The notes: generated from the sequence alone by a model not told the origin. A stretch of DNA of 64,000 bases from Torymus aiolomorphi (GCA_036365515.1 CM070873.1:47488011-47552010), one strand, 5' to 3'; counted from the first letter of the stretch, positions 14,129 to 27,937 are shown. Numbers and translations are program-made.

Positions 14129-14698
14129 ATAAGGTAAAGTAGGTAGTAGTGGGACAGTTTTGACCATATTTTTTTTTATAATCTTTTCTATTGCCAAAAC
14201 TAAGCACAATACATAAAAACTAATTACCTCAGCAGGTAGCTCGTGTCTCAAGGTTTATTTTAAGAAAAAAAGATGCTTTCTTCCGTTGTTGGTGTATAAA
14301 AGAATCTCATTAAAAGAAAATAACTATCGACTAGTGTAGTGGGACACGGTAACTTATTTATGACCGGTAGTGGGACGCCCATTTGACGCAGTAGTGGGAC
14401 AATACTTTTTAAACGTGTCCCACTACTACGATATGGGAATTAAGAGGTACCTATAGTGGGATAAAGTTTTCGCTATGCGTACAGCTCAAACATAACCTCA
14501 AAAAGTTTGTATCTTGTTATACATTAGTTTAAGAAGTAAATCAACACAATAATGAAGTGACTATACGTAGCTAACATCATAAAGAATACTAATGAAGTAA
14601 TGCTTTTATCACCTTAACCGTTCATCGTAGTTTTTTACTGCTGTCCCACTTCTGGTCCCAAAATAGGTTTTGTCCCAGTACTGCCTCCTTTACCTTAT
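14129..14698. repeat. 570-bp non-autonomous element with inverted ends and GTGGGAC repeats
   Basis: The ends are inverted copies of about 32 bp (left ATAAGGTAAAGTAGG, right mirrored CCTCCTTTACCTTAT). Inside, the word AGTGGGAC or its complement recurs at least six times in both orientations. There is no coding potential. This is typical of a MITE; I cannot assign a superfamily. Confidence 0.7.
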
Positions 14699-15962
14699 TC
14701 GAATTTCGAATCAATGTATATAATTGCATACAAGTATCCCTATGGTCAAACGTCCGCGAAAAAGCCTCTACGCATTTTTCGCCCCGTGCTCTCCTTCATT
14801 TACTGATTGACCTTATTTCATGATAAATCATGTCACAATCACCGAAGGAGGAAAGCGGCACCGGACGATCCTCTGCGAACGCCGTGCATGCGACCTACGA
14901 TATGGTATCGACTGTCACCATTCGTCGGAATACTTGTTTTTACTTAAACAGCAAATTAACTTTAAAATTTAAGAGATAGAAACAATTAAACGATTACATT
15001 GTATTTTATTAAAATATTTATTCGAAACGGGAACACTAACTAATTGGAGTAATATCAAATTTATTCCGTTTGTAAGTTTAAATGGATATCAAATTTTACC
15101 GCGTACGTTCATTTAAATCTCATTTTCTGATTTAAAAAGCTCAAAAGGTAACGAGAGCCATAAAAATCAGAATTCTCAAAATGTTCAACATCCCAAAGCT
15201 TTATCTTTGGGAAAGAAAAACATAAGGGAAAGCCAAGTAACTTATTAAATCAACAGTGCACTTAAAACACCAGATGAAAATTTGACATGGCCATCATGTA
15301 CTCAAGCCAGGTTCTACGCATACACATAATTACTCTTCTCTCGTTCACTACCGTGGATAATGCCAGAACTCGATTATTCACCATGTTTCCACGGACGGGT
15401 GTGTCATTACGTACGATGCGAGTGTACGCGTCGAAAATTGACACGTCGCGGATATATATACCTTTCCAACAGTTTTAATTGCTTATGTGACGCGAGAAGC
15501 TAATGGAATTTAAAGTGGGATGTTTACAAAGAGATTGTCTTATTTTCCTCTATGAAATTGCAATTTTGTTTGGTAATCTACGATTACAAAAAGTCAACAA
15601 GCGTACTTCTTTCGCATATTTGATTTGATTAGATCATACTTTTTACCCAATAAACTATTATAACTATAATAAGCTAACAACATACCTATTTAATCATGTG
15701 TACAACACTCCATTAATTAAAGGCTAACATTCTAAAATACACATTGATTATAGTAGAAGTAACATTGTACAAAAAGGTACATATTATATATAATAATTAT
15801 CATAACGAAAGAGTAAATCACATGAATATTGTTGATTTACGAAAGGGAATTCGTCTCAGTGTACATTCAATGAATAAATAAATGAAATAAATGATGGTCA
15901 AGCGTGTTAATTATTTTTATTTAACAATTTATTTTGTAATAATAGTACATTACGATACGTGG

Positions 15963-16053
15963 GCCGGAAATTGGATTTCCGGGCCGTGCGTGGTATGACG
16001 CCCGAGGCGAAGCCGAGGGCGTCATGACGCACGGCCAGGGCATCCAATTTCCG
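15963..16053. repeat. long hairpin with GAGGCGAAGCCGAG loop
   Basis: Two nested arms (GGAAATTGGAT outside, GGCCGTGCGT and ATGACGCCC inside) pair across a loop GAGGCGAAGCCGAG at 16004-16017. The loop itself can form GGC-GAA-GCC. Confidence 0.75.
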
Positions 16054-16306
16054 GTCCAAGTATTGTATACTATTTTTCTTACTCCCCGGCCGAAACTACG
16101 TTCTGTAATTGTTAAATAATTGATAAAATTGCGTTGTCGTCTGCTAGCTGTGTTTGAGTGTTAGTTTTTCTTTCGACCCGCTCGATAGTACTGCCTCTGT
16201 CGGCCGCTTTGGGTAGCTCAGTCGATATTACCGACCATTTTTTCTTTCGACCCGGCGTGGAGAGCTGGTTTTTTGGCCGTCTGCTACTTTCGCTGTTACA
16301 GAGATG

Positions 16307-16380
16307 GTTTGATGCCCGCCCGACATTTGCAAGACCGAGGCGAAGCCGAGGTTTTGCTGGTCGGGGCGGGCATCAGAAAC
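16307..16380. repeat. second hairpin with the same loop
   Basis: Arms GATGCCCGCC and GGCGGGCATC, extended imperfectly outwards and inwards, flank the same loop GAGGCGAAGCCGAG at 16337-16350. The arm sequences are unrelated to those of the hairpin 300 bp upstream. Confidence 0.72.
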
Positions 16381-16394
16381 ACATTCATTAAAAA

Positions 16395-16711
16395 AAGACA
16401 ACACCACTTTTTATTTCAACTAACTCTTTTTTCTCGTCACAAGTGTACTTTCCTCTGTCTATTTCGTACGTGTCTAACCTTCACACCACACAAACATATT
16501 TCTTCGAACGCTTCCGTCCGTACGTTTACTTAATTGTTTCTACACGACTCGAAAGTACGTGTAGGAAACAAGAGGAAAAAACAATGACCACGATCAAACA
16601 ACACCACTTTTTATTTCATTTAACTCTTTTTTGTCGTCACCTGTGCACTTTCCTCTGTTTATTTCGTACGTGTCTAACCTCCACACCGCACAAACATCTT
16701 TCGTCAGACAT
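16395..16711. repeat. direct repeat of about 115 bp, two copies
   Basis: The block starting ACAACACCACTTTTTATTTC near 16398 recurs near 16600 with about 90% identity by eye, including CTTTCCTCTGT, TTTCGTACGTGTCTAACC and CACAAACAT. The period is about 200 bp. It lies between the hairpins. Confidence 0.75.
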
Positions 16712-16805
16712 GCGCGCGGGCGCTCAAGCGCCGCGGGTCAGGAAATTTCGGCAGCCAATCAGAGCGCGCGGTTGGTCTAAAATAGGATGCGAAAGTTTCT
16801 CTTTC

Positions 16806-16966
16806 GGCCCGGAGATGCGGGCCGAAAGTACGTACTTTCGGGTGGGCGAGTAAGAAATAGTACATTACTAACGCGGGCGGAAGAGGATTATTTACCTCAT
16901 GCGACGTTTTTCGGCCGAGCGAAGCGAGGTCGAAAAGTCGCATGAGGTAAAAATTCTCTTACGTCC
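16806..16966. repeat. two further hairpins
   Basis: A small hairpin (CTTTCGGCCCG / CGGGCCGAAAG) is followed by a long one with arms TTTACCTCATGCGAC and GTCGCATGAGGTAAA around the loop GAGCGAAGCGAGG (16917-16929). That loop resembles the two upstream loops with one GC pair trimmed. Confidence 0.7.
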
Positions 16967-18659
16967 ACGTTTCAGTAACGTATTTTTCCGTCCGAGGCCG
17001 CAAAATGACATTTAAGATGGCATTTTGAGGTTAAAGGGCGGAAAACTTAATTTGTGTTGACGTACGGTAACTGATGAGGACAGATAAACAATAAATCATG
17101 AAACTTATTTAAATTAATACTTGACGAAGTACATTTATTTTTATTGTATTATTTCAATGACGTATATTTACAAAGTCTGATTGGTAATTTTGTTCTTTGA
17201 CTTAATCTTGTAATTAATTTTTTTAAGAAAGTTATAAAGAATATTTTTTAAATAAATGGTGGGACAGAATTTTCGCGTAAAAATAACCGTGACAGTTTGG
17301 TAAACCTGGAACAATTGAAGCGGATGGAAAAAATTACAGTGACAATCCGGTAAAAATTATAGCAAAATTTTCGTAATTTTGACTGGACTGTCACGGTAAT
17401 TTGTACGCAAAAATTCTCTCCGTGTAATGATTGTTTGATACAATTTAAAAACTTAACCCTAATAAGCATCTATTGTTTATCTGGCTTAGTCAATCACCTT
17501 ATGTTAACATAAACTTGATGAAAGTACTTTAAAATTTCTGAACCTATAACTTCTTCAAGGCCATTTAGCAAATACCTAACCTACGCGACACGACTTTAAC
17601 ACGTTTTCAATATAAAATTATATCTACTTCAAGGTTTTATAATGTTTTGCACGAGTAAACGACTTCTCCAAAGATCGAAAGTTTGACCCTTCTAACCAAG
17701 TAAAACACTTAATATTCACCCGTCCTCGCTCCTACAAAAACATCCGTATTATTTCGCATATGCTGCCTTGAAAAATCAACGCGTACCTTTTGCGTGCACG
17801 TACGCGCCCATATACACGCAAGACGGGTCAACAATTAGCTTAATGGCGCCGATGACGGGGGTCTAACAACGCAAATGACGACAATTGCTCCGCGAACGAG
17901 AGACAAAGAGGGCAGCTATGCAGGTGGCACGAGGCGGCCATAAAGGCCGCGCCACGATCGTTTTATCGCCGGGTACTAAAGCCCCAAAGGGCGCGGACGA
18001 GCGCGCGCTTCATGGAGCTCAGTGTGCAATATATATATATTCGTGGATTGTTTCGCGGGCATCGGATATCGATCTTTGTCTCTCTGCACAGCGCGTTTTC
18101 ACCAAAAGGACCGAATAACGCACTTCTCTCGCGATTTATAATTTACGAGTGCGTTGTGGAGTAAATCCGCGAGACCACACGGAGACTGTGTGCATGCGCC
18201 AATTTGAAAGTTAGCTAGTCGCGAAAATATAAGCACGCGGGGCATAAACAAAGTTTGCAAGAGAAGTGTTAGAGAGTAATCTGGTGGGCCAAGTTAGGGT
18301 CATTAGCGCTTTTGTTCTTTCGCGTTGAAATTGCAGATGCATTAAACCTTTGCGGCTCGGTGGTAAGTAGCGTCTTCATTATTAACGTTTTTTCCCATTT
18401 TCGAAATTTTTTTTCGATTATTATGGGTATTTTCATGAAATTACTATCACAGCATATTAGAGACTCAAAAATCATTTTATGTTTACTGATGTTTCTTATA
18501 AATTTGTTATTATTCATAACAAATACTGAAAAAATGCACTTTTTGCATGAACAATGTAATGCCGCAAAAGGTTAAAGTGGTTTTATAACATTTATACCAC
18601 TCTAACCTCAAAATCACAACTTTGGTATGATTTTTCGGCGCTCGTGGTATAAAATACCG

Positions 18660-18754
18660 TTCGAAACGAGTGCGGAAGTTGATTATTTATGTCATGTGAC
18701 TTTTCGCAAAAACGTCACATGAAGTAAATCATCACCTTCCGCACCAGTGTCGAA
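18660..18754. repeat. 95-bp hairpin-forming inverted repeat
   Basis: Arms containing GTGCGGAAG, TGATTA and TCATGTGAC pair with GTCACATGA, ATCA and CTTCCGCAC across a short centre. There is no coding content. Confidence 0.7.
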
Positions 18755-21700
18755 ATGTAATATTAAAAGTGAGAGCCTGCTAAAAATGACTCTTCGATAT
18801 TAATTTATGTACTTTTCTTCTTTAAATCAATAAATTACAGGAGTGCATTGTACAGCTTCTTGCTTGGTGATTTGCGATTGAGGTATCTAGTTTAAATTTT
18901 TGTAAAACCTATTTAAAATAATATTCGAGAATCTGAGAGACAACAATATTTCTGCTCCAGGTACACAAATGCACAGAAGCATCGATATGTAATTATTCCT
19001 ATAATACATTTACCAATAAGCAACCGAGAAACGCGTCGAACAAATCTCCAGAGCTTCAATCGCATAATACATCACATCTCGTTCTCCACAAATAATCTTT
19101 AATTACATAATTTATTCTTTAAGAGCTTTCGTAAGAGGATTTATTTTATAAGAAGAGTCGAACCCTTTTTGCGATCTAACTTTTTTCTCCGATTTTCGAT
19201 AAGTAAAAATAATGCATTTGTTTAAAATGTTATCTCTTCTCACGATAGATACTCCGAAGTTATACAAAACCAAAAAAAAATCAACACACTATAAGGGAGG
19301 GACTATTCGCGAGGGACTTAACCCTCGCGAATTTCTTGTAGGCGACAACAGTTCCGGAAGACACTATAACAACTTTCTTACACCCCACAAGAAAAGCCAG
19401 ACACCGCTCCTCTCACTCTTCCTTACTCTTTCTCCGAAAATCTCCCTCCCCCTTCCTTCAACAACAACAACAACAACAACAAGAATCGTCAGCATGAGGC
19501 TCCCCGCTTCCCGGTGTAATTAGCAGTAAATCGCAAATACTGCGGACTTGGCGCTATGCACACAGACTTGCTGGCGTGTGCGCGCTTTCCGGCTAGTTTG
19601 CCCTTTGCGCGCGGGGGCGCGCGCGCGTAGACAATTAGGATGCGGCGAAAGAGCGAGAGGAGAGACGGAGAGAGAGAGATGGAGAGAGAGGAAGGGGTGA
19701 AAACGAAGCGCGCGCGCGCGAGTATTTCCATATGGATGCTCTCGCGCACACAGCTGCATTGCGCGAGAGAGAGAGAGAGAGAGAGTGAGAGAGAGTAAGC
19801 AGCGGATAAATCACGCGGAGGGACGGCTGGGCCGCGCGCGTACGAGCAAATAATGCGTTTATGCATTTGCATGATGCTAGCGGGCATCGTGGGTGTATGT
19901 GTGTACTGGACGGGAGGAATTCTAGCGAGGGGCTATTCCCGCCCCCTCCCCCCGTCCACGGCAAAACGCGCACGGTCAAAGATTATAAATGGGGAAAAGT
20001 TTGTCAACTCTTCCGCCGGCGTACATATTTAACTGCGGTGGAATGTATGAAAAAGCGAGCCGGGGAAAGGGAATTCAGTTAGGGGGCGATTAATGGAAAA
20101 GGGAAAAGTTTCGTTTTGAATTTTTCGGTCGAAACGAAAGGCAGATGGTTGATTTATTATTAATAATTTTTCATCTTCTCTAATATATACGTTTCGAAAG
20201 TTCACGATGCATTGCCAGGCAGAAGCGCTAAAAGGATAAAAGGCTCAACGGAGAAATGTAGTAGAATATTTTGTGGAAATTTCTGTATGAAATAGTAAAA
20301 ACATAGGTAGGATTAAACTTTATGAGTATTCAGTTTTATCATTCATAAATTCAATGCTCTTCGGTTTTCCATTATAAAGGCTTAAATTGCTTTAATTCAA
20401 TTGGAAAATTCATTGGAGTATAATAAATGAAATATATTTTCCATTTGTACGCCCTTTTTTCTCTATTAAAGTTATTTATTTATTTATTTTTTTTAACAAA
20501 GGAAACCTCCTCATAGCAACAATGCCTCTCGCATTCAATAGCCATACGTACATTATCTCACTCCCATTACAATTAAAAATCGCACGCCCTAACCTTCTCC
20601 AAATACCTCTCACACATGCGCGCATTACAACATACCCCCTGGCTATCGCCAAACGAATTCCTCGCAGCGCGCAATGTGGGGGGTGGGGGAGAAAAAGCGC
20701 GCAGTGCAATACACGCGTTTCGCATTCCCTCCACGCGACGGTGGCGACACCCGACCCCCCACGTGCAACGGCAGCAGCAGCACTGTTATTACACGCGGAA
20801 AGTCGTCCTCACTGTCCGATCGATATTATGGGCGAAAAATGATCGTAAAGAGACGACGGCCGAAGGAAAATTGTATTCGCGGAAGAAGCGGAGTCGCCGC
20901 CGTTGCTGACTCCGCCGCCGTTGCTTCTTTTCATTCGTTCGTTATATATATGCGTGCGCGCGCGCGCGTATGTGTGTGTGTATGTGTGCGCGGTTATGTA
21001 CATGTGCATGCGCGAATGTGTGGGTGCGCAGGCTGGATATTAGCTGGGACAGGGAAAGGTATTTACATTGGCGGGGTGGGGGGTTTTGTGTACGAGCGAG
21101 CGGCGGATGGCTCGTGAAAAATGAGGGGAAATATTTTAGCGGACGTGTGTGTGCGCGCATGTGGTGTATAGCTGCGCGTGCACTATGTTTTGAAAATTTG
21201 TACCCTTCCAATAGATAACAGACTTGTGAAAACGAATTTAGTAGGTGTAAATAGAAAAATTCGTCTGTATAAATTGCGGTCGGGTCATTTTGTAAAGTGG
21301 CATTTTTAAACATATATTCGCGTATGAATGAAGGTATTGTTGTAAACGATTGAAAATTTTCATTTATATTGTAGAGTAGAATATTTTGTGTTCTGCAAAA
21401 GATGAATAATAAAAATGATTTAGAGGTAGTACTGTTATTCTCGTGAAAAATGACGTTTAAAAACACACGTACAACAACTGCGGGAGGTTGAAGCTATATA
21501 AATCTTCTTGAATTGTATACACTAATTCCAAACCCCTGTTACCATTCCTTTTACTTCTTCATAAAATAAGTTTTGTACTTTATTGTTTCATCGGTAAAAA
21601 TTTTACGTTTTATAGCGAAAAGTTTTAAACGGAAATTCAGCCAACATTTTTGTTTAGAAAGATACATAAAAATTGTCACTTATATTCATTTCCTATATAG

Positions 21701-23151
21701 AACTCAAAGTGCAACCGTTACATCCAAAGTAACCGTGTACGACAGCTAAAGATAGAATTTCGATTTGATCGTTAAAAATCTGTTTCAAGGCGTGCGTTGT
21801 ATAAATTGTTTATTAGCTAAATCGCGTGAAATAATATTCAATCTAGTTTCTAGAACATCCTAATACATCTTGATATAAGTTTGTATAAAATTCCTATTTT
21901 TAATAAATTTCTATTTTTCAATCATTAGTATTTGTAAACTAAAACCACCCAATCCTTCAGATTCGTACCGTATCATTTCCTGAAAGAAACCGCCCAGTTT
22001 ACGTGCTAACAAGAGTACCGCTACGAAGTCGTATACATCATCCATCGAAGCCCGAACTCCACGAACGAAACAGAATACAATTTACCTCGCGGCGAGTTGG
22101 GCAGAGAGCTGCACGAAACACGATTGAAACCGCAAAACGAAGGAAATACGAAATTTTTATCGAAATCGAATGCTCCCTCTCTCTCTCCCTCTCCCTTTCT
22201 CTCTCTCTCTCTCTCGTTATCTCCCTCTCTCTCTCGTTCACACACACTCGCTGCCTCTCTCTCTCTCTCGCTAAACGCAAAGGTAATCCATTTGTTTGCC
22301 ATGCAGCCCCGTGCGCTCGCGCTCTCGTTATTTACGTTTCCATGGCACTCGTCCCTCATTTCTATGGCACACGGAGCGCCCAGTGGTTATTACATTTCGC
22401 GCTGCGCCCGTGTACGCTCAATCGGAATCAAAGTTTTGATTGCGCGCTTCGACAATTACCCAGCCGCGTAAGGTAATTAGGTGGAGAGAACCAGGGGTGG
22501 ATATATAAAAACTGCTGGTCGGTTCAATTAGCGAGATCGTAATGGGATTTTCCAGAGTGCGGTATACTATATTGAACGGCGATTGCATTCTTTGAAGAAA
22601 TCAAGTATGAGCAAGTTGTTTAATATTTTACTTTTTGAAAGCTTTCTTATTAAAACACTTTTTGAATAATGACTTTACTTTGAAACAATAATAAAAGTAT
22701 TCAAATATTATTTTACAAAAGATACTATACAATTTTTAAAGATATGTCGAAATTAGTGCAAGTTCCCTCATCCAATTCTTTTTCGTGTTCCCACTCTCAA
22801 CAAAACTTTCCATTGAATTGCATAAGTTCAAAGATGAGCGTAAAGTATATTAGTTTTTGAAACTACATTGGAAACTGCCAAAAACCCGCTCCTTTGCATT
22901 TTAGCAGTATGTTGTATACTTTACACTCATCTTTGTATTTATATAACTTTTGAGGGAATCAACACTTTTGCATTCTGTAAAAAATAAATGAAAGCACGCA
23001 TTCCCTAGTTTTATTTTTTTTTTCTTGAAATTTATGTGTGACTCTTCCTGGCAAACTGATTTATATTTGAAAAAGGTACTTTTCCAGTATTTTTTTAAAG
23101 ATAAAGTAATTGTTGAAAAAAATATTTGTACCCGATTTACCGTGTCCCCAA

Positions 23152-23785
23152 TTTTCCTTAATATTAATTGAGCGATCGATATTCGTTCGGGTTTCGAGCG
23201 TTTCTGCGAGGTATCTCAAAATCTCGAATGGATCCCGAAACTCGAAAGAAACCGAGAAACAGCGAAGAGAGGGCGCCCTAGCGCGCCAAATTAACGCTAG
23301 TTTTTTTATATTCAAGATGGTCCAGAGAATCAAAACATCTGATCGGAAAGATGTGATCCTCAACAAATCCTTAATATAAATTGAGCGATCGATATTCGTT
23401 CGGTTTTCGAGCGTTTTTGCGAGATATCTCGAAACTCGAAAGAAAGCGATAAACAGCGAAGAGAGGGCGCGCCTACGCGCCAAATTAACGCTAGTTTTTA
23501 TTTATTTTTGGTATAATCGTATCCTGGTAGAAAATTAACCATATTTTATAGCTAACGTATTAATTAAATGGAAGCATTTTTATCAAAAAAAGATAATTCA
23601 AAAATAATATAATTCATCTAAAAGTTCTAATATTACTAGGGTTAATTTGGCGCGCTACGCGCGCCCTCTCTTCGCTGTTTCTCGATTTCTTTCGAGTTTC
23701 GAGATCGATTCGAGGTTTCGAGATACCTCGCAAAAACGCTCGAAAACCGAACGAATCTCGATCGCTCAATTTATATTAAGGTCTT
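23152..23785. repeat. three copies of a ~140-bp repeat, two direct and one inverted
   Basis: Copies lie at about 23152-23293 and 23366-23506 (same orientation) and at 23640-23785 (inverted). Each carries TTGAGCGATCGATATTCGTT, clusters of TCGAAA/TCGAGCG, CAGCGAAGAGAGGGCG and CCAAATTAACGCTAG. They are CpG-rich in AT-rich surroundings. No coding frame is conserved between copies. Confidence 0.75.
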
Positions 23786-24794
23786 AAAATACATATTTTA
23801 TGAAGTGTAAATGCCATAATTTATTTCAGATTGGTATATGATTATAAAATACAAGCAATGTTCGTTTTTAGCCATAAAGTTAACTGAATAAATAGCTAGC
23901 TTCTGGTTAACATTTCTACCAGGATAGTCGTCTGATATTTCCCGTAGAATTGCTCATACATTAAAATTTATTGCACCAGAAAGTTTTTTTAATTTTTGTA
24001 AGAAGGTTTCATGAATTTTAATTTAGTGCGCCACAATTTGCAGTTAGACGCATGCATGCCTGGATTGTCTCATGTGTTGCGGTAAACACATGTCGGCATA
24101 CACGCTATATTAACTTCACGGTTATTATTCACTAGTTCAAGCAGTGCGATGTGCCCTTCCAAAATTAGACTTGACGACGTTACAGCTGTGTGCAGCGTAA
24201 GAGCGGTTTCCTTTGTTGTCTGAGCAAATAACGATATTCCTATTTGATCCAAGCTCTGTTCCCTTGTGGGTAGCCTGAATGATGGCTAACAACTTTGCCT
24301 GGTAAATAATGGCGTTGAGTTATTTATACACACCGGCACCCATGTCCTAGTCAAGAACATTGGCTATATGCCTATTCTGCGCCTCTTGTCGAAAATATTT
24401 ATCCTGATGCATCTATCAGTACCACATTGCTATCTTTCAATTACTCTACTGGTATGTTTGCCTTCTTTTTTTCCATCCAAGGAGACAATTGATCCTTAAG
24501 GCACCACCCATAATTTCTGCCTTTACCATAACCTCTACCATCGTAGAAAATAAACCTACTTTGTTGGTTAGCATCTTAATCAAATGCACGCATTTCTTCT
24601 TAAAACTCACATCGAAATTAAATTAAATCTATTTAAAACTATGATTGTATTTTAAAGCATCTATCATTTAATATTTTTACGTGTATAAATAGTTATTATT
24701 CGTCGACAATAGCGACATAATCATGGTGTGACGTTTTTAATTTAAAAATTGAGAAACAGTTCGCCAAACGTTGGTTAACATTTCTACCAGGATA
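23520..24794. repeat. MITE-like elements with TCCTGGTAGAAA ends and TA flanks
   Basis: A left end (TA then TCCTGGTAGAAA at 23522) faces two matching right ends (TTTCTACCAGGA then TA) at 23913-23924 and 24781-24792, both preceded by GGTTAACA. This suggests a 407-bp Tc1/mariner-like MITE, or two overlapping insertions sharing ends. The inverted copy of the 140-bp repeat lies inside the first interval. Confidence 0.6.
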
Positions 24795-26826
24795 GTAATG
24801 CTATATTCAAGAGCACTCCCATTGCTGGTATGAGAGTTGATCGTATGAAAGTAAATTCAAGCTAACGACAATACCGATAGCACAAATTTGATGCAGCTGA
24901 CTTATACTAATGTGATGGAACGGATGTTACAAGCTTATTATGGTTGAATCGTGCATACAAACATATTTCATTTCATTACGCCTTTTAATTAAGTTATTAA
25001 TTTAGATGTTACAAAAATATAAATTATAAATAAACTTTGCATGCATAACTTCAATTACAAATACATTCTATCTTGCACGAATGCTAGCGTATTAAGATAA
25101 TGCATCATCTCTCTCCGTGGCTCTGTCGCGAGAACATAGCAATCGTAATCGATTCGATAAACCCATTTGATTGTAATGGCCACGCAAACATTATCTACGG
25201 GTTGATCTAGTAATACGAACCGAACTAATAGCGCAGGGGTAACCAATGTGGCATATATTAAATGGAATAGAACCGTGCAAATCTTAAGACTGTTACGCGT
25301 TATTACTCAGTTACAGGCTTCGCAGATAGACATGCGTTCCGGTTAATTAAGGGAAAGCTAATGAATCCTTACGGCAATATTATTAGGCATTATCGTAGAT
25401 AATACAAATATTCAAATTTGATGTCTTTTTAGATGAAACCTTTTTGCACACTGTACAAAATGTTCACGTTTGCTGGAATAAATTCAGTAAATTGAATATT
25501 ATTATTATAAAAAGACAGATGAACACTTTCTTTATTTTGTTCAAATACTTCCAAAAATATCAGACAACAAAATATATATCTTCATAATAAATTTCCAAAA
25601 GACTACTCAAATTTTTTGGAATATCACAGTTACTCCGTAGATAATACATATATCATGCCATCACTTTTTCATCTTTAAAGCCTCAAAATTCACGACAAAA
25701 CGACTTACAAAGACAGATTTGCCACACCACACCGCGTGTTTCCTTAGTCAAAACCGCAAAAATGCTCCCAGCTCGTGGCGGCACGCCGTTTGTCCCAATC
25801 TTCCTCGCACTGCGCGCGCCAGTGACTTTCCGTTTCGGCTGCGCATCTCTTGGCGCTCTGCACCATATATTTCTCGCTACTCCGCTCCTGCTCGTGCATT
25901 CGCAGATGTTACACCGCGCGGCGCAAAATTGTGACGCGAGTTTAGCGCGTCGATTCATCTTGCAAGAGAGAGAGAGAGAGAGAGCGTGTGCGCATACTGC
26001 TGTATACGGATTAGTGGAAAAGAGATGCGTTTTCATAATCTCCTGTGGCTGCCGGCGCCATAGAACCCGCGGTTGAACAGAAACGAGTTTAGCTCCCGTT
26101 CCAAGCATCGGGCGCGATTTTATGCATTTTAATGCGGAACGAAATTGAGTTATTTCACATCTGCGACTCCGAGCTGCCGGTAATTTCATTCGGGGTGTAA
26201 CTCTGCGTCGAGCGAGCGTCGGTTGGCCGAGCGTCGACGCTGCCTCCCTTGAAAAATCGTCCTGGGAGTAGTTCTCGGCTTTATTCGGATGAGCGCTTTC
26301 GAGTTTCTACTCGAGAAAGTATTTTTGGTCTTCAGCTTGCTTTTGCAAGTCGAATAAATGTCGAAAGAAATAATTGTCATCCTGTACATAAAGTTTTATC
26401 AAGTAAAGTGACTATTTTCGTATTCCCTAATTGATGTACATAGGTAAGTTTTACGACTTAAAATGTAACATTTATCAATCCGTTCTTGCTACTTTCGAAT
26501 AAACTTCCATTACGAAAATTTGAAAGCTAAAAATGAATACACCAAGAGTTATAAAATTGTGTTGCATTGTACAGTAATTATTTGAATATTAAATAAATAT
26601 ATACCTAAAATGACACATGCCGATTTTGTGATATATTGTATGTTGAACAAAGGCTTGCGTTCTCTAGTAAATGGGGTAATTCATTCATCCACAAATACAG
26701 GAATAGTTTTAATGTCATGAGCACATATGTAGCCTGCGGTATTTCGAAATATTTCAATCCGACCTAGCGCACTCAATTCCCTCGCCAGTTTGCCTACAAA
26801 ACACACACAAATACCAAAACTAAAAA

Positions 26827-27089
26827 GCCTTAAACGAAATACTGCAACAAGGAGGTTGTAAATGCCTTAAACGAAATACTGCAACAAGGACATTGCAAAT
26901 GCTTCTTGTTCCCGAGGAATTACTATAAAATCTTTCTTCCGGATCCCAAAAAAACTATAAAAAAAGAAACGCGAACGAAACGGAACATAGAGACCAAGAG
27001 AGAAAAAGAGACATCGGCTGGGGATTAAAATCAAAAAGAGAAGGTAAAAGAGACATCGGCTGGGGATTAAAATCAAAAAGAGAAGGTAA
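26827..27089. repeat. two small tandem duplications
   Basis: GCCTTAAACGAAATACTGCA is repeated with a 37-bp period at 26827-26901. AGAGACATCGGCTGGGGATT is repeated with a 42-bp period at 27006-27089. A GA run follows. Confidence 0.8.
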
Positions 27090-27849
27090 GAGAGAGAGAG
27101 AGAGTCGCGCGCAAGGATGTATAGTCGAGAGGAGAGGCAAAAAGATAGCATTCGAGAAAGAAGGAATACGAAAAAAAATAGGCCGACAGCAAGCGAACGG
27201 AAGTATATTATACGCAAGGCGGAAGCCTCTGCGGCTGTGATGAGCGACATGAATCAATGTTCTCAGCTTCTTGTATTTTCCTCACGTGAGAGCACACGGA
27301 TGCGACAAAAAAACTGGTAGATCACGGGAGTCCAGGAAAAGAAGCAATAAGGTGGTGGCACTTTTCCGACGGCGGATTACGAAAATTAGTCGAGGAAGGC
27401 ATTCTTCTTTTAATTGAAACGCCGTGTTTACTCTTCGTGCTATGAAATCGGCTTTGTGTTTTAGTTACTGAATCGAATATTTTTCGAGCGTTTTCATTGA
27501 ATAGTGAAGTTGTATTGAAAATATTATAGGTAAATTTAAAATAGTGGGTCGTAGTGAATACTGTAATAACTTCGGCATTGCAAAAGAGTAAATCTCGAGT
27601 AAAATCTTTGTTGCGTTGAAAATTTAATTGCGTATTATGAAGTTTTATAAACTTTACAATCTGAAGCATACGCAAAAGGATTGTTTGGAGCATTGAAAAA
27701 GTATACGTGCATATAAATTATTATTTCTCGATAATGCAAAGAAAATCAATAATGGGAACAAGTTGGCAAAGTTATATAGTCAGAAATATTAGATGAAAAA
27801 GAGTATCCACTGCTGTACAATATAGTAAAAGAAAACTGGGCTAGTGGAA

Positions 27850-27937
27850 CTGTACCTCGGCCATTCATGAAAGTTAAGTATAGCACTGATGGGTGCGGTT
27901 AGTATTTGGATGGGTTGGCGCGGGAAACCTGTGCAAG
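27850..27937 (+). pseudogene. 5S rRNA-derived relic
   Basis: The stretch contains AGTTAAGTATAGCACTGAT, then TGCGGTTAGTATTTGGATGG and CGGGAAACCTG. These match in order and spacing the 3' half of eukaryotic 5S rRNA, including its internal promoter boxes A and C. The downstream half of the C-box helix is altered (GGTTGGCGCGGG) and the 5' half is unrecognisable, so it is a 5S pseudogene or the head of a 5S-derived (SINE3-type) retroposon rather than a functional gene. It lies 0.5 kb left of the Polinton. Confidence 0.7.

Noticed and set aside
19489..19979. Ser/Leu-rich open frames on the minus strand
   Set aside because: They derive from GA/CT microsatellites and GC-rich spacer; no family motifs.
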